NCBI GenBank assembly: GCA_021776825.1
Contig: JAJFFG010000038.1
Location: forward strand, 62,001-126,000
Source: Planctomycetota bacterium
Lineage (GTDB): Bacteria; Planctomycetota; JAJSAM01; JAJVHW01
Length of the DNA: 64,000 bases
Direction: 5' to 3'
Shown one piece after another: positions 24,401-34,273 of this stretch (its first letter is position 1; every line of letters starts with the position of its first letter). A program made the translations under genes and the position numbers. Below the pieces are notes generated by a model. It did not search any database. It saw only the letters and a list, made by a program, of their open reading frames with translations, and was not told the origin of the DNA.

Positions 24401-26983
24401 GGGCTCTGGGACCTGACCGTGACCAACCCCGCGTCGCTCGGCAACTCCGGCACGTCGGGGAACGGGAAGATCGACGTGAAGAGCGAGTCGACCCTGGTTG
24501 TCAACTCCGTCTCGCCGTCACCTGGTTCGACGTTCGGGGGCGATCGCGTCACCGTTCACGGGGGCGACTTCACGGCGGGCGCAGTCGTCGACTTCGGCAC
24601 GCTGCGCGCGACCGGCGTGAACGTGCTGGACAGCCACACACTGCGCGCGACGGTCCCAGCGCCGACCACCGCGTCGCGCTCGCAGGAGACGCGCGTCAAC
24701 GTGAAGGTCACGCTCTCCGGCGGAACCAACGCAACATTGACCGACGGGTACGGCTACTCCGCCGACGCGCGGACGCTGCGCGTCCTCGCCAGCTTCCCAG
24801 CGCGCAACTCGCTCGACATCGACCGGAACATCGTTCGCAACGGGCTTCTGTTATCGGACCCCGTCGACCCGGCGACGGCGGTGTACGACGGCACCGCGGG
24901 AACCGGACCGAGTTCCACGGGATTGCGCTGGTTCCTGTTCCAGAGCGGCGCCGTCTCGGGCGGATCGATCGCCTTCGGCCCCAACAGCCGATGGGTTGTG
25001 TTCAAGCGCACGGGAGGCTCTCTGAACGCAACGAGCGGCTACGTCCTGAGCGCTACGAGCGCCCTGAAGTCGACGAGCGGCAGCGCTCTCGTACCGGTCT
25101 TCGTCGCCGGTGACACGATCGAGCAGCTCGCCTACTTCACGCACGCCAGCAACACGGACTCGACCGCGCCGACGCTCTCGACGATCAGCCCGGCGAGCGC
25201 AGCGACGGGAGTGGCACTCGGCGCGGCCGTCACGTTGACGTTCTCGGAGGGCGTCGACCCAAGCACGCTGACGGCGAACGTGCAGCTCGAGCTCGGCGAC
25301 GGCACCGTGATCCCGTCGGGTCTCGACATCTCGGAGGACTGGACGATCGTCGCGCTCACGCCAGCTACGGCGCTCGCCACGAGCACGGCGCACACGGTGC
25401 GCGTCAAGGCCGGACTGATCGACGCGAGCGGCAACGCGATCACCGCTCTCACCCGCACGTTCACGACGGGCACCGGCACGGACACGACGGCGCCGACCAT
25501 CGATGGCGTCGTACTCGACGGCCTGCGCTCGGACATGGACGGCTCCGGAACCTACGTGAGCGCCTCCGGCGTCAACACGGCGTTCGATGCGTACCTCGGG
25601 CGCTCCGACTGGGAGGTCGTCGTCTCGTTCTCGGACGTCGGCGATGCGGGCATCGACACGGGTTCGTTCTCCGCCAAGGCGTCGGTCGTGGTCGGCACGT
25701 CGGCGGCCAACGGGGAGCTCGCTGCGCTGTTCGATGTGACACCGACCCAGGCCACGTGGCGAGTCCCGTCGACGTTCCAGTTCACCGCTGGCGACAACGT
25801 CACGTTCACATTCCTGATCAAGGATCTGGCCTCGACGCCGAACACCTCGACCTCCAAGGTCATCACGTTCGACGTCGTCGACAAGGACACGACCGCCTCC
25901 GCTGGCGGCGGTGGCGATCACGACCCGTTCGATACGCGGCAGACGTGGCTGCTCCGAGGCGACCTCGACGTCTACACCGCCACGTTCCACGAGTCGGGCG
26001 GGAGCCGCGGCATCACGACCACTGTGTCGTCGAACGGCATCCGTGATCTGCAGGAGGCGTTCGAGCTCGTCGGCCTCAACTCGAGCAGCATGACGTCGGC
26101 AGCCGCAGCGACATCGAACGGCACCGCGCGGGGGACGAACGACATCGTCTACGACCTCTTCACGCGCGCCCACCGTGACTACGTCCGGGAGCGCTACTCG
26201 ATCGACGCCGACGGCACACGCGACGGAGACTCACCGAACGTGGAGTTCTTGATCGAGGGCGAGCAGGGATCGCTCACGTCGCTGCCGACGTGGTCACCGA
26301 CGAACTCGGCGAACAGCCTCAAGGCGTACTCCGAGATGACGATCGGATCGACGCTCCGTGCCGACACGTCGCAGTTCGGACTCACGGAGCAGGTGATCGG
26401 CACGGCGTGGATCGACCCGCGCAACCGTCGCCAGGAAGCCAACGTGAACGACGGCACGAGCAACGCGACCGGCGTCTACGCGGCGCACTACTTCGAGTCC
26501 CAGATGCAGAACGCCGGTTCGTTCCGCTCGCTCTTCGCCGACAACTTCGTAACGCTCTTCGGTGGTACGCCCGTCGGCGAACACGCCAGCGACGACGACG
26601 TTCTCGCCGGGACGTTCGATCGGACGACGTCGGTCAACGCGACGCACAACACGCGCTACGACGAGATCATCGACGGCATCGACTTCGTGGCGCTTCTCAT
26701 CAGTGCCGTGACGGCACACGAGATCGGCCACTCCACGGGACTCGTCCAGTCCGGGGCGCCCAAGACAGGGCTGTTTGGCGGCGCTCACCTGAACAACACG
26801 TTCAGCGAGGCGACCTCGAGCAACCCGAACACGACGTCGCACCTCGACGTCGTTGGGCCGAGCATCATGCAGCCCAAGACGAACGTGACCACGGACTCGG
26901 CCTCCGGCGCCTCGTTCAGCCGCTTCAACACGATGATCCGTGCGTACCTGCTCGGACGCCTCGTCCATGACGAAGGCAAGTAG
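21446..26983 (+). CDS. Giant secreted protein: IPT/TIG-like repeats with a C-terminal metzincin-like protease site (paralogue 1)
   Basis: 1845 aa from the ATG at 21446, giving signal peptide MRPLPLRLFGPLAVACLAAVTIAG; the track start adds 14 residues. Order: an N-terminal tandem beta module (DTDDFDIDVSEGGSLTVKV, then VPAGGTARVELTGADAALL); about nine IPT/TIG-like units of about 90 aa (ITSISPSSMTRGQGPTTVTL, GNHFRDGGSVEFG, VVNSVSPSPGSTFGGDRVTV); and an SbsA/Big_5-type domain (ISPASAATGVALGAAVTLTF). Near the end TAHEIGHSTGL (HExxHxxG) is followed by GPSIMQPK, which could be a Met-turn, as in metzincins. It may be an extracellular protease or adhesin. The neighbour at 27.1 kb is a full-length paralogue. 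Confidence 0.85.
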   Translation: MRPLPLRLFGPLAVACLAAVTIAGENGVRAASGDKLGADLATGDTDDFDIDVSEGGSLTVKVTAAKGTNLVPDIRLFRPDGVEVDIAAFLKKDGTPKPQLKKYPPGPGETGTWTLRVDGVGSGAYTAQFAVATPTSSRTKKLVVPAGGTARVELTGADAALLTATIKTKSGAGLTGARVISPDGSELGGSAAAFTQKGKKLAAKKLALAGGFGRYVLELTGSPDGDTTVDVVAKLKLPKPAKRKVTLPPEGRLSGVSQNIVKQGDTALVVDIDGTGLLDGSVVTAGSDGVDVIDIELTSATRLRLTLDVAPDAPFGLRDVTVRPPPLLGEAFTFRDAFRVNAPDPSVSFFSPRTLRQGDTDIVVDLLGNGFRDGGAVRVSGDGVTVGTTTVNSDSSVRVLLSAAIDAATVSRTITWEQPVDGGGASADAFLGLLLENPVPVLDSISPDSLGRGETAIIVTLRGNHFRDGGSVEFGDGVTLEGASFIDETRFRVSATVDANAVLGTRDVTYTQPSSGGGADVTLDDGLLIKAPVPTITSISPSSMTRGQGPTTVTLTGADFEDGGTIAIDAIDITVGATEFVSSTTVRAPVTVNAGAAFGARDVSYTQPVALGGAVGIGGDFAVHALSPTLTDITPDELDQRASGSVTATGTNFTSSGTLGASGQGVSFTNLVLNSTTELTADYAIASDATIGLLDVTYTQSGAAGAGAATLDDSIEVIDTRVMLTSVTPSDWLIGSTRIDIGVVGEQFNAGTSASVSGGDVTVHRTTFVSPTALTLEVSVDETASPGGRNLTITPGAGGADPRTFTSAFDVVPADPTVTVFSHVTLGQGASSVDVTVNGTNFRSGDIVSASGTGVTFASTSVGSSTEITTKATLTAGATLGLRDLTVTRAASAGGRSASLDDAFSVVSGTPSITTAAPSAIGRTGSGGATREVPVRITGTGFMSGATLAVAKSGGSGLTLVSGSEEVLSGTLLTATLSITGTATTGLWDLTVTNPASLGNSGTSGNGKIDVKSESTLVVNSVSPSPGSTFGGDRVTVHGGDFTAGAVVDFGTLRATGVNVLDSHTLRATVPAPTTASRSQETRVNVKVTLSGGTNATLTDGYGYSADARTLRVLASFPARNSLDIDRNIVRNGLLLSDPVDPATAVYDGTAGTGPSSTGLRWFLFQSGAVSGGSIAFGPNSRWVVFKRTGGSLNATSGYVLSATSALKSTSGSALVPVFVAGDTIEQLAYFTHASNTDSTAPTLSTISPASAATGVALGAAVTLTFSEGVDPSTLTANVQLELGDGTVIPSGLDISEDWTIVALTPATALATSTAHTVRVKAGLIDASGNAITALTRTFTTGTGTDTTAPTIDGVVLDGLRSDMDGSGTYVSASGVNTAFDAYLGRSDWEVVVSFSDVGDAGIDTGSFSAKASVVVGTSAANGELAALFDVTPTQATWRVPSTFQFTAGDNVTFTFLIKDLASTPNTSTSKVITFDVVDKDTTASAGGGGDHDPFDTRQTWLLRGDLDVYTATFHESGGSRGITTTVSSNGIRDLQEAFELVGLNSSSMTSAAAATSNGTARGTNDIVYDLFTRAHRDYVRERYSIDADGTRDGDSPNVEFLIEGEQGSLTSLPTWSPTNSANSLKAYSEMTIGSTLRADTSQFGLTEQVIGTAWIDPRNRRQEANVNDGTSNATGVYAAHYFESQMQNAGSFRSLFADNFVTLFGGTPVGEHASDDDVLAGTFDRTTSVNATHNTRYDEIIDGIDFVALLISAVTAHEIGHSTGLVQSGAPKTGLFGGAHLNNTFSEATSSNPNTTSHLDVVGPSIMQPKTNVTTDSASGASFSRFNTMIRAYLLGRLVHDEGK

Positions 26984-27128
26984 GATTGTGAGCGGGTAGG
27001 GACGGAAGCGCTCCATCAGGCGTACAGCCGTCCACCCAGGGAGGTGGCGCATCGATCGACGGCGGGGCCGAAGGGCTGCTTCGCGACGACAGGCTCGTTC
27101 ACACCGCGCGCGGTGGCGCGGCCTGCTC

Positions 27129-30100
27129 GTGGCCGGAGCACTCCTCGTCCCGGCGCTGAGCGGCTTCGCGGGAGAGGACGGTGTCCTCGCTCGCGACGGG
27201 GACCGCCTCAGCACCGAGCGGACGTCCGGCGACACCGACGACTTCGACATCGACCTCTCCGAAGGTGGCAGCCTCTCCGTCAAGCTCACGGCCGACCGGC
27301 GCTCGAGCCTCGTCCCGGAGATGACGCTGTTCCGCCCGGACGGCGTCGAAGCCGACATCGCGGACTTCCTGAAGAAGAGCGGTACGCAGAAGCCCCAGCT
27401 CAAGCGCTTCACACCAGCGAGCGGCGAGACGGGGAGATGGACGCTTCGCGTCGGTGGAGTCGGAGAGGGCGCGTACACGATCCAGATCGGGGTCGCGGCC
27501 CCGACAAGCTCGAAGACGAAGGGACTCGTCGTCCCCGCAGGCGGCACCGCGCGGGTCGAGGTCACGGCCGACGACGCCGCGCTGCTGACCGCCCGCGTGA
27601 AGCGCAAGGACGGGCCGGATCTGACCGGCGCGCGGCTCCTCCGGCCGGACGGAAGTCTGCTCCCGGACTCCGGCCAGGCGTTCACCGCGAAGGGCAAGTC
27701 GCTCTCGGTGAAGAAGCTGCCCCTCGCGGGTGGGTTCGGACGCTACGTCCTCGAGCTGACCGGCGCAGCCGACGCCGACACCGTCGTCGACGTGACGACC
27801 AAGGTGAAGGCGGCGAAGATCCGGCGCCGCAAGGAGACGTTGCCGCCCGAGGGTCGGCTGACGCGGGCATCCCGCTCGGTCGTGAAGCAGCAGGACTCAG
27901 CGCTCGTCATCGACCTGGCCGGCTCGGACATCCTGCCGGGTTCGACGGTCGCGTTCGAGGGTGAGGGCATCACCGTTCGTGGGGTCGAGATCACGAGCCC
28001 ATCGTCGATCCGCGCGACGATCGACGTGGCGTCCGACGCACCCTATGGTCCGCGCGGGGTCTCCGTGCGTCCCCCACCGCTGCTCGGTGAGGTGTTCCGT
28101 CTGCGCGAGGCGTTCGACGTCCACGCGCCGGATCCGGCGGTGGCATTCTTCTCCCCGTCCACTCTGCGCCAGGGCGATCTGAACGTCGCCGTCAACGTGC
28201 TGGGGACCGCGTTCCGCGACGGCGGGGCGCTGTCCGTCTCCGGCGCGGGAGTCACCGTCGGCGCGACCAGCGTGCTCTCGGCCTCGATGGTGCGGGTCGA
28301 GCTCTCGACCGCGATCGACGCTCCAACGACGTCGCGCACGGTGACCTGGCGCCAGCCCGAGGAAGGTGGCGGCGCGAGCACGACGGCGTTCCTGCCGCTG
28401 GCGGTCGCCAACCCAACCCCCGTGCTGACCTCGCTCGAGCCGGCTCGGCTCGGACGTGGCGACGTCGCCGTGATCGTGACGTTGCGTGGCGACCACTTCC
28501 GCGAGGGCGGTTCCGTGACGATGGGCGACGGCGTGACCGTCGAGGGCGGCACGTTCGCAAACGCCGGTCGCTTCCGCGTCAGCGTGACCGTCGACGAGGA
28601 CGCGACGCTCGGTATGCGCGACGTGACGTACACCCAGCCGGCGTCGGGAGGCGGCGCAGCGACGACGTTCGCGGACGGCCTGCTGATCGAGGCCCCGGCG
28701 CCAACGATCACCTCCGTGACTCCCACGTCAATGACGCGCGGCGAGGGACCAACTCTCGTGACGGTGACAGGTGCGGACTTCGAGAACGGGGGAGTGATCT
28801 CGATCGAGGGCGTCGACCTGACTGTCGGCGCGACGGAGTTCATCGACGGGACCACGGTCCGGGCTCCGGCAACCGTGAACTCCGGCGCGGCCTTCGGTGC
28901 GCGGCTCGTCAGCTTCACGCAGCCGACCTCGCTCGGAGGAGCCGTCGGCTTCGGCGGCTCCCTCGCGGTGCACGCCCACGCACCCACCGTCACGGCAATC
29001 TCGCCCAATCAGCTCGACCAGCGCACGAGCGGCACCGTCACGGTGACCGGCACGAACTTCACGACGCAAGGGGCGCTGTCGACCAGTGCTGCGGGTGTGA
29101 CATTCTCGAACCTCACATACCTCTCCGAGACCCAGGTCCGCGCCGACTTCGACGTCCCGTCGGATGCGCCGAGCGGGCTCCACGACGTGCAGTTCACGCA
29201 GTCCTCGGCCGCGGGTTCGGGCACGGCGACGCTGGTCGACGGGCTCGAGATCCTCGACACGCGCGTCCTCGTGACGTCGATCTCTCCGGAAGACTGGCTG
29301 ACCGGCGCCGCGCACTTCCGCGTGACGGTCATCGGCGAGCACTTCAACACCGGAACTGCGGTCTCGGCATCGGGCACAGGCGTCACCATCCACTCGGTCA
29401 CGGTCGTCTCATCCACTCAGCTCACGCTCGACGTCAGCGTGGCGTCGACCGCTGCACTCAGCGGCCGTGATCTGACGATCACGCCGGGACCGGACGGTCC
29501 TGATCCACGTACGTTCACGAACGCGATCACAACCGTCCCTGCCGACCCGACCGTCGTGTCGTTCAGCCACGTGGCGCTGGCCCGCGGGGCAAGCAGCGTC
29601 GCGGTGACGATTACGGGGACGAACTTCCGCACCGGCGACGCGCTGAGCGCGAGCGGCACGGGTGTCACGTTTGCGAGCGTCTCGATCGTGAGCCCCGAGC
29701 GAGTGACTGCGCTCGCCACAGTGACGAGTGGCGCGACGCTCGGAGCTCGCGACCTGACCATCTCGCACGCCACGTCGGCGGGTGGTCGCAGCGACACGCT
29801 GGCCGATGGCGTCGAGATCATCTCGGCCACGCCGACAATCACGTCGGCCAGTCCGAGTTCGATCGGTCGCGCTGGGAGCGGAGGTGCCACGCAGACCCTT
29901 CCGGTCCGCGTGACCGGCACGGGCTTCATGACCGGCGCGGCGCTCAGCGTCAGCAAGTTGACCGGTAGCGGACTCAGCGTCGTCAACGGCAGCGAACTCG
30001 TCGTGTCGAGCACGCTGCTGACCGCGACGCTCTCGATCGCTGGAACGGCCACGCCGGGGCTGTGGGACGCCAAGGTCTCGAACCCGAGTGCGCTCGGTGA

Positions 30101-32666
30101 CTCCGGGGCGTCGGGCAACGGGGCGATCGACGTGAAGACCGCGTCGACGCTCGTCGTGAACTCCGCAACCCCTTCGCCGGGCGCCGCATTCGGCGATGAG
30201 GTCGTGACCATTCGGGGCGGAGGATTCACGTCGGGCGCCATCGTCGATTTCGGAACGGTGCGCGCAAGCGGCGTGCACGTCCTCGACAGCCACACGCTGC
30301 TGGTCAGGGTTCCGGCGCCGACGTCGCCGTCGCGCACGCTCGAGACGCGCGTCAACGTCAAGGTGACGCTCGCCAGTGGCTCGAACGCCACGCTGCTCGG
30401 CGGCTACGCCTACGCCGCGGACACGGGATCGTTCCGCGTCGTGACGAGCTATCCCGCGCCGGATGCGACCGGCGTGACGCGGAGCCTCGTCCGCGCCGGC
30501 CTATTGCTCTCCGCACCGATCGACACCGCGACGGCAACGTATGACGGGAGCGCCGGTACGGGTCCGAGTTCGACGGGCTTGCGATGGTTCGAGGTGAACG
30601 GTTCGGGGGTAACGGGAGGCAGCATCGCGTTCGGCCCGAACGGTCGCTGGATCGTGTTCAAGCGCAACGCGGGTTCGCTGACGTCGTCGGGTTCGTACGC
30701 ACTCGGCGCGACCAGTGCCGTGCGCTCGACGAGTTCCAATCCGCTGCGGCCCGTCGTCGAAGACAGCAGCACCGTCGAACAGATCGCATTCGACGTCCAC
30801 GCGAGCGCCACCGACACCACCGCGCCGACGCTCTCGTCGATCAGCCCCGTGAGTGCGGCGACAGGCGTCGCGCCCAGCAGCGTCGTCACGCTCACGTTCT
30901 CGGAGGCCGTGGACCCGAGCACGCTCGCGGCGAACGTTCAGCTCGAGCTCGGCAACGGCACGATCGTCGCGTCGCGCGTCGACGTCTCGGACGACTGGGA
31001 CACGGTGACGCTGACGCCGGACACCGAGCTCGCGACGAGCACGGCGCACACGGTCCGCGTGAAGTCGGGCCTGCTCGACGCGAGCGGCAACGCGATCGTC
31101 GCGCTGACGCGTACGTTCACGACCGGAACAGGGGTCGACACGACGGCGCCGACCATCGTCGACGTCCAGGTCGCTGATCTTCGATCCGACATGGACGGCT
31201 CGGGCACGTACGTCAACGCGACGGGCGTCAACACCGCATTCGACAGCTACCTCGGTCGGTCCGGATGGCGCGTCGTCGTCACGTTCGCGGACGAGGGCGG
31301 CGCGGGGATCGACCCGTCCACGTTCTCGGCCAAGGCATCGGTCGCCGTCGGCACGGCAGCCGCCAACGCGGAGCTCGCCGCGCAGTTCGTCGTGACCCAC
31401 ACGCAGGCGTCGTGGCGCGTGCCCGCCACGTTCCAGTTCACGGCGGGCGAGAACGTGACGCTCACCTTCCTCGTGAAGGACAGAGCGGCCACACCGAACA
31501 CCTCGACTTCAACGGTCATCACCTTCGATGTCGTCGACAAGGACACCCTCGCCGCCGCCACCGTGGGCGGCGACCACGATCCAATGGATGCGCGCCGCAC
31601 CTGGCTCCTGCGCGGTGACTCGGACAACTACACCGCCACATTCCACGAGCTCGCCGACAACGTGGTGACTCCAGCCGATGAGCGTGACCGCGGCGTAACG
31701 ACGACGCTGGGCGGCAACGGCATTCGCGATGTGCAGGAGGCCCTGGAGCTCGTCGGACTCAACTCCGGCAGCATGACGACGGCCGCAGCCGCGACCGTCA
31801 GTGGCACGAATCGCGGCACCAACGACATCGCCTACACGCTGTTCATGCGGTCCCACCGAGCCGCCGTGCGCGAGCGCTTCCGCATCGACGCCGACGGCAC
31901 GCGCGACGCTTCGTCACCGGACATCGAGTTCCTGATCGAGGGCGAGCAGGGATCGTTGAGCTCGCCACCGCTGTGGTCGACGACGAATGCGCAGACCAGC
32001 ACGCGCCCGTTCTCCGAGATGACCCTCGGCGGAACCGCCGGGGCCGACACGTCGCAGTTCGGACTGTCGAACTCCGTGCTCGGCCAGGCCTGGCTCGATC
32101 CGCGCAATCGGGTCGAGGTCGCGAACATCAATGACGGCACCAACAACGCGACCGGCGTGTACATGATCCACTATCTCGACTTCGAGCTGCCGAGCACGGG
32201 CCGCCTGCGCACGGAGGTGGCGGACCGCTTCCTGACGCTCTGGGGCGGCACGCCGCTGGGCGAGCACGCGAGCGACGACGACGTGCTCGCGGGGACGTTC
32301 GACCGCACGACCAGCACGAACACGACTCACAATGCGCGCTACGACGACATCATGGACGGCATCGACTTCGTGGCGCTCCTGGTCAGTTCAACGACCGCTC
32401 ATGAGGTCGGACACTCGATCGGTCTCGTCGCTGTGGGAGCCCCGAAGACTGGCCTGTTCGGCGGCGCGCACGAGAACAACACGTTCACCGAAGCGACGTC
32501 GATCTCGCCCAACACGAGTGCGCATCTGAACGTGATCGGTCCCGAGGTCATGGCCGCCGTCGCCGATCCGACCGCCGACACGGCAACGGGGTCTGCACTG
32601 GCACGCTTCAACCGAATGATCCAAGCCTGGATGCTCGGCCGACTGATGCACGACGAGGGGAAGTAG
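27129..32666 (+). CDS. Giant secreted protein, tandem paralogue 2 (metzincin-like C-terminus); start uncertain
   Basis: Colinear with the preceding gene over its whole length: the same N-terminal module (DTDDFDIDLSEGGSLSVKL), about nine IPT/TIG-like units, a Big_5-like domain (ISPVSAATGVAPSSVVTLTF), then TAHEVGHSIGL and GPEVMAA. The proteins differ throughout, so the duplication is old. The GTG at 27129 falls inside the hydrophobic core of the signal peptide (GLLVAGALLVPALSGFAG) and leaves no basic n-region. The frame is open back to the stop at 26997 but has no ATG, GTG or TTG there. A GGAGG at 27040-27044 precedes an in-frame ATC at 27051. The start is thus unresolved. Confidence 0.82.
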   Translation: MAGALLVPALSGFAGEDGVLARDGDRLSTERTSGDTDDFDIDLSEGGSLSVKLTADRRSSLVPEMTLFRPDGVEADIADFLKKSGTQKPQLKRFTPASGETGRWTLRVGGVGEGAYTIQIGVAAPTSSKTKGLVVPAGGTARVEVTADDAALLTARVKRKDGPDLTGARLLRPDGSLLPDSGQAFTAKGKSLSVKKLPLAGGFGRYVLELTGAADADTVVDVTTKVKAAKIRRRKETLPPEGRLTRASRSVVKQQDSALVIDLAGSDILPGSTVAFEGEGITVRGVEITSPSSIRATIDVASDAPYGPRGVSVRPPPLLGEVFRLREAFDVHAPDPAVAFFSPSTLRQGDLNVAVNVLGTAFRDGGALSVSGAGVTVGATSVLSASMVRVELSTAIDAPTTSRTVTWRQPEEGGGASTTAFLPLAVANPTPVLTSLEPARLGRGDVAVIVTLRGDHFREGGSVTMGDGVTVEGGTFANAGRFRVSVTVDEDATLGMRDVTYTQPASGGGAATTFADGLLIEAPAPTITSVTPTSMTRGEGPTLVTVTGADFENGGVISIEGVDLTVGATEFIDGTTVRAPATVNSGAAFGARLVSFTQPTSLGGAVGFGGSLAVHAHAPTVTAISPNQLDQRTSGTVTVTGTNFTTQGALSTSAAGVTFSNLTYLSETQVRADFDVPSDAPSGLHDVQFTQSSAAGSGTATLVDGLEILDTRVLVTSISPEDWLTGAAHFRVTVIGEHFNTGTAVSASGTGVTIHSVTVVSSTQLTLDVSVASTAALSGRDLTITPGPDGPDPRTFTNAITTVPADPTVVSFSHVALARGASSVAVTITGTNFRTGDALSASGTGVTFASVSIVSPERVTALATVTSGATLGARDLTISHATSAGGRSDTLADGVEIISATPTITSASPSSIGRAGSGGATQTLPVRVTGTGFMTGAALSVSKLTGSGLSVVNGSELVVSSTLLTATLSIAGTATPGLWDAKVSNPSALGDSGASGNGAIDVKTASTLVVNSATPSPGAAFGDEVVTIRGGGFTSGAIVDFGTVRASGVHVLDSHTLLVRVPAPTSPSRTLETRVNVKVTLASGSNATLLGGYAYAADTGSFRVVTSYPAPDATGVTRSLVRAGLLLSAPIDTATATYDGSAGTGPSSTGLRWFEVNGSGVTGGSIAFGPNGRWIVFKRNAGSLTSSGSYALGATSAVRSTSSNPLRPVVEDSSTVEQIAFDVHASATDTTAPTLSSISPVSAATGVAPSSVVTLTFSEAVDPSTLAANVQLELGNGTIVASRVDVSDDWDTVTLTPDTELATSTAHTVRVKSGLLDASGNAIVALTRTFTTGTGVDTTAPTIVDVQVADLRSDMDGSGTYVNATGVNTAFDSYLGRSGWRVVVTFADEGGAGIDPSTFSAKASVAVGTAAANAELAAQFVVTHTQASWRVPATFQFTAGENVTLTFLVKDRAATPNTSTSTVITFDVVDKDTLAAATVGGDHDPMDARRTWLLRGDSDNYTATFHELADNVVTPADERDRGVTTTLGGNGIRDVQEALELVGLNSGSMTTAAAATVSGTNRGTNDIAYTLFMRSHRAAVRERFRIDADGTRDASSPDIEFLIEGEQGSLSSPPLWSTTNAQTSTRPFSEMTLGGTAGADTSQFGLSNSVLGQAWLDPRNRVEVANINDGTNNATGVYMIHYLDFELPSTGRLRTEVADRFLTLWGGTPLGEHASDDDVLAGTFDRTTSTNTTHNARYDDIMDGIDFVALLVSSTTAHEVGHSIGLVAVGAPKTGLFGGAHENNTFTEATSISPNTSAHLNVIGPEVMAAVADPTADTATGSALARFNRMIQAWMLGRLMHDEGK

Positions 32667-32668
32667 CG

Positions 32669-32731
32669 CTAGCAGCCTGTCGGAGTTTCGGCGTCGCCGT
32701 GCGAGAGACCGCCGGCGCGACAGGCTGCTAG
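32669..32731. repeat. Left terminal hairpin of the IS1182-like element
   Basis: 63 bp. CTAGCAGCCTGTCG at the left pairs perfectly over 14 bases with CGACAGGCTGCTAG at the right. The interior (GAGTTTCGGCGTCGCCGTGC) is the inverted match of the right end's interior. Confidence 0.85.
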
Positions 32732-32787
32732 CGATAGACCCCGGCGTCGGGCATCAGAGCGTCGCCGCCGAGGACGATAATCTGGGC

Positions 32788-34148
32788 ATGAGAGAGAAGG
32801 CGTTTCGGGCGTGGGAAGTGGATCAGGTCTGGCTCTTCCCGCCGTCCGTGAGGGACTTCGTCCCCGATGGTCACCTCGCGCACTTCGTGCGCGACACGGT
32901 GCGCAACGACTTGGACCTGAGCGCGATCTTTGCGCGCTACAGCGGGCGCAACGGCTACCCGCCGTACCACCCGGCGATGATGGTCTCGCTGTTGCTCTAC
33001 TCGCTGTGCCGCGGCGTGTACTCCTCGCGCAAGATCGAGCAGGCGTGCGAGGAGCGCATCGACTTCATGGCGGTGACGGGCATGGCCAAGCCCGACCACA
33101 GCACGATCTGCGCATTCCGCGACGATCACCGGCACGCGCTTGCGGGGCTCTTCGTGGGAGTGTTGGCGCTGTGCCGCGACGCGGGCATCGCGAAGATGGG
33201 CCATGTGTCGCTCGACGGCACCAAGATCCGCGCCAACGCGTCGAAGCACAAGGCGATGAGTTACAAGCGGATGAAGAAGGCGGAGCCGGAGTTGGCCGCG
33301 GTCGTGGACGAGTGGCTCGCGCAGTCCGAAGCCACCGACACGAGCGAGGACGCGGAGCACGGGCCGGATCGCCGCGGTGACGAGATGCCGGCGCACGCGA
33401 TGGAGAAGGCGCGGCGGCTGGCACGTATCCAAGCCGCAGCGGCGCGTCTCGAGGCGGACGCGGAGGCCAAGGCAGAGCGCATTGCCGCCGAGCGCGCGGC
33501 GTGGGAGAAGGAGCACGGTCGCAAGCTGGGGGGCCCCAAGCCCAAGGCGCTCGACGGCGTGCCGGAGGACAAGGCGCAGAGCAACTTTACCGATCCCGAG
33601 AGCCGGATCATGAAGACGCACGACGGCTACCAGCAGTGCTACAACGCGCAGGCGGCCGTGGATGCGGAGAGCCAGGTGATCGTGGCGGCGACGCTCACCA
33701 ACTCTTCCAACGACAGCGCGCAACTTGAGCCGCTCGTCCAGGAGATCGAGGCGCACGCGGGCCGGGCGCCGCGCGAGATCTCAGCGGACGCGGGGTACTG
33801 CTCCGAGCTGAACCTCGCGACACTCATCGAGCACGGCATCCGCGGCTACGTGGCAACGGGACGTCAGAAGCACGGGACGTCGAGCGCCACGGGCGAGAAG
33901 GAGCCGAAGGGGCCACTGACGCGGGCGATGCGGCGAAGACTCCGTCAAGGCGGCTGGCGGAGCCGCTACCGATACCGCAAGCACACGGTGGAACCGGTCT
34001 TCGGGCAGATCAACCCGTCTTCGCGCAGAGCAAAGAGTGCCGAGGCTTCCGGCGCTTTCTGCACCGAGGGCTCGAGAAGGTCTCGGCGGAGTGGACCATG
34101 CTCTGCACGGCGCACAACCTGCTGAAACTGGCCGCTGCGAGGGCGTGA
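32788..34148 (+). pseudogene. IS1182-family transposase disrupted by a 20-bp imperfect tandem duplication
   Basis: From the ATG at 32788 the frame gives a DUF772-type N-terminus (FRAWEVDQVWLFPPSVRDFVPDGHLAHF, YHPAMMVSLLLYSLCRGVYSSRKIE) and then the DDE domain. DDE segments are HVSLDGTKIRANASKHK, AQAAVDAESQVIVAA, ADAGYCSELN and TVEPVFGQI. After VFGQI the frame shifts. The conserved ending KECRGFRRFLHRGLEKVSAEW, then TMLCTAHNLLKLAAARA, is found in another frame ending with TGA at 34146-34148. Between the two lie 20 extra bases. GTCTTCGGGCAGATCAA and GTCTTCGCGCAGAGCAA stand as a tandem pair (15 of 17 identical), so PVF.Q is encoded twice. The 445-aa track ORF ends in junk at 34125. Confidence 0.88.
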
Positions 34149-34273
34149 GCGGGGCCGTTTCGAGCCGGATTCGGCCAGGAATCCGCTCCAGAGGGCCCGC
34201 ATCGGCCCGGGACGCCGCAGGAGGCCCGGCCGCGCCACAATTCGCCGCCGCTCGCACCCCAGTCGGCCTATAG

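Noticed and set aside
24851-26173. 440-aa minus-strand ORF inside giant paralogue 1
   Set aside because: Shadow frame: Arg/Gly-rich, while the opposite strand has the colinear match to paralogue 2.
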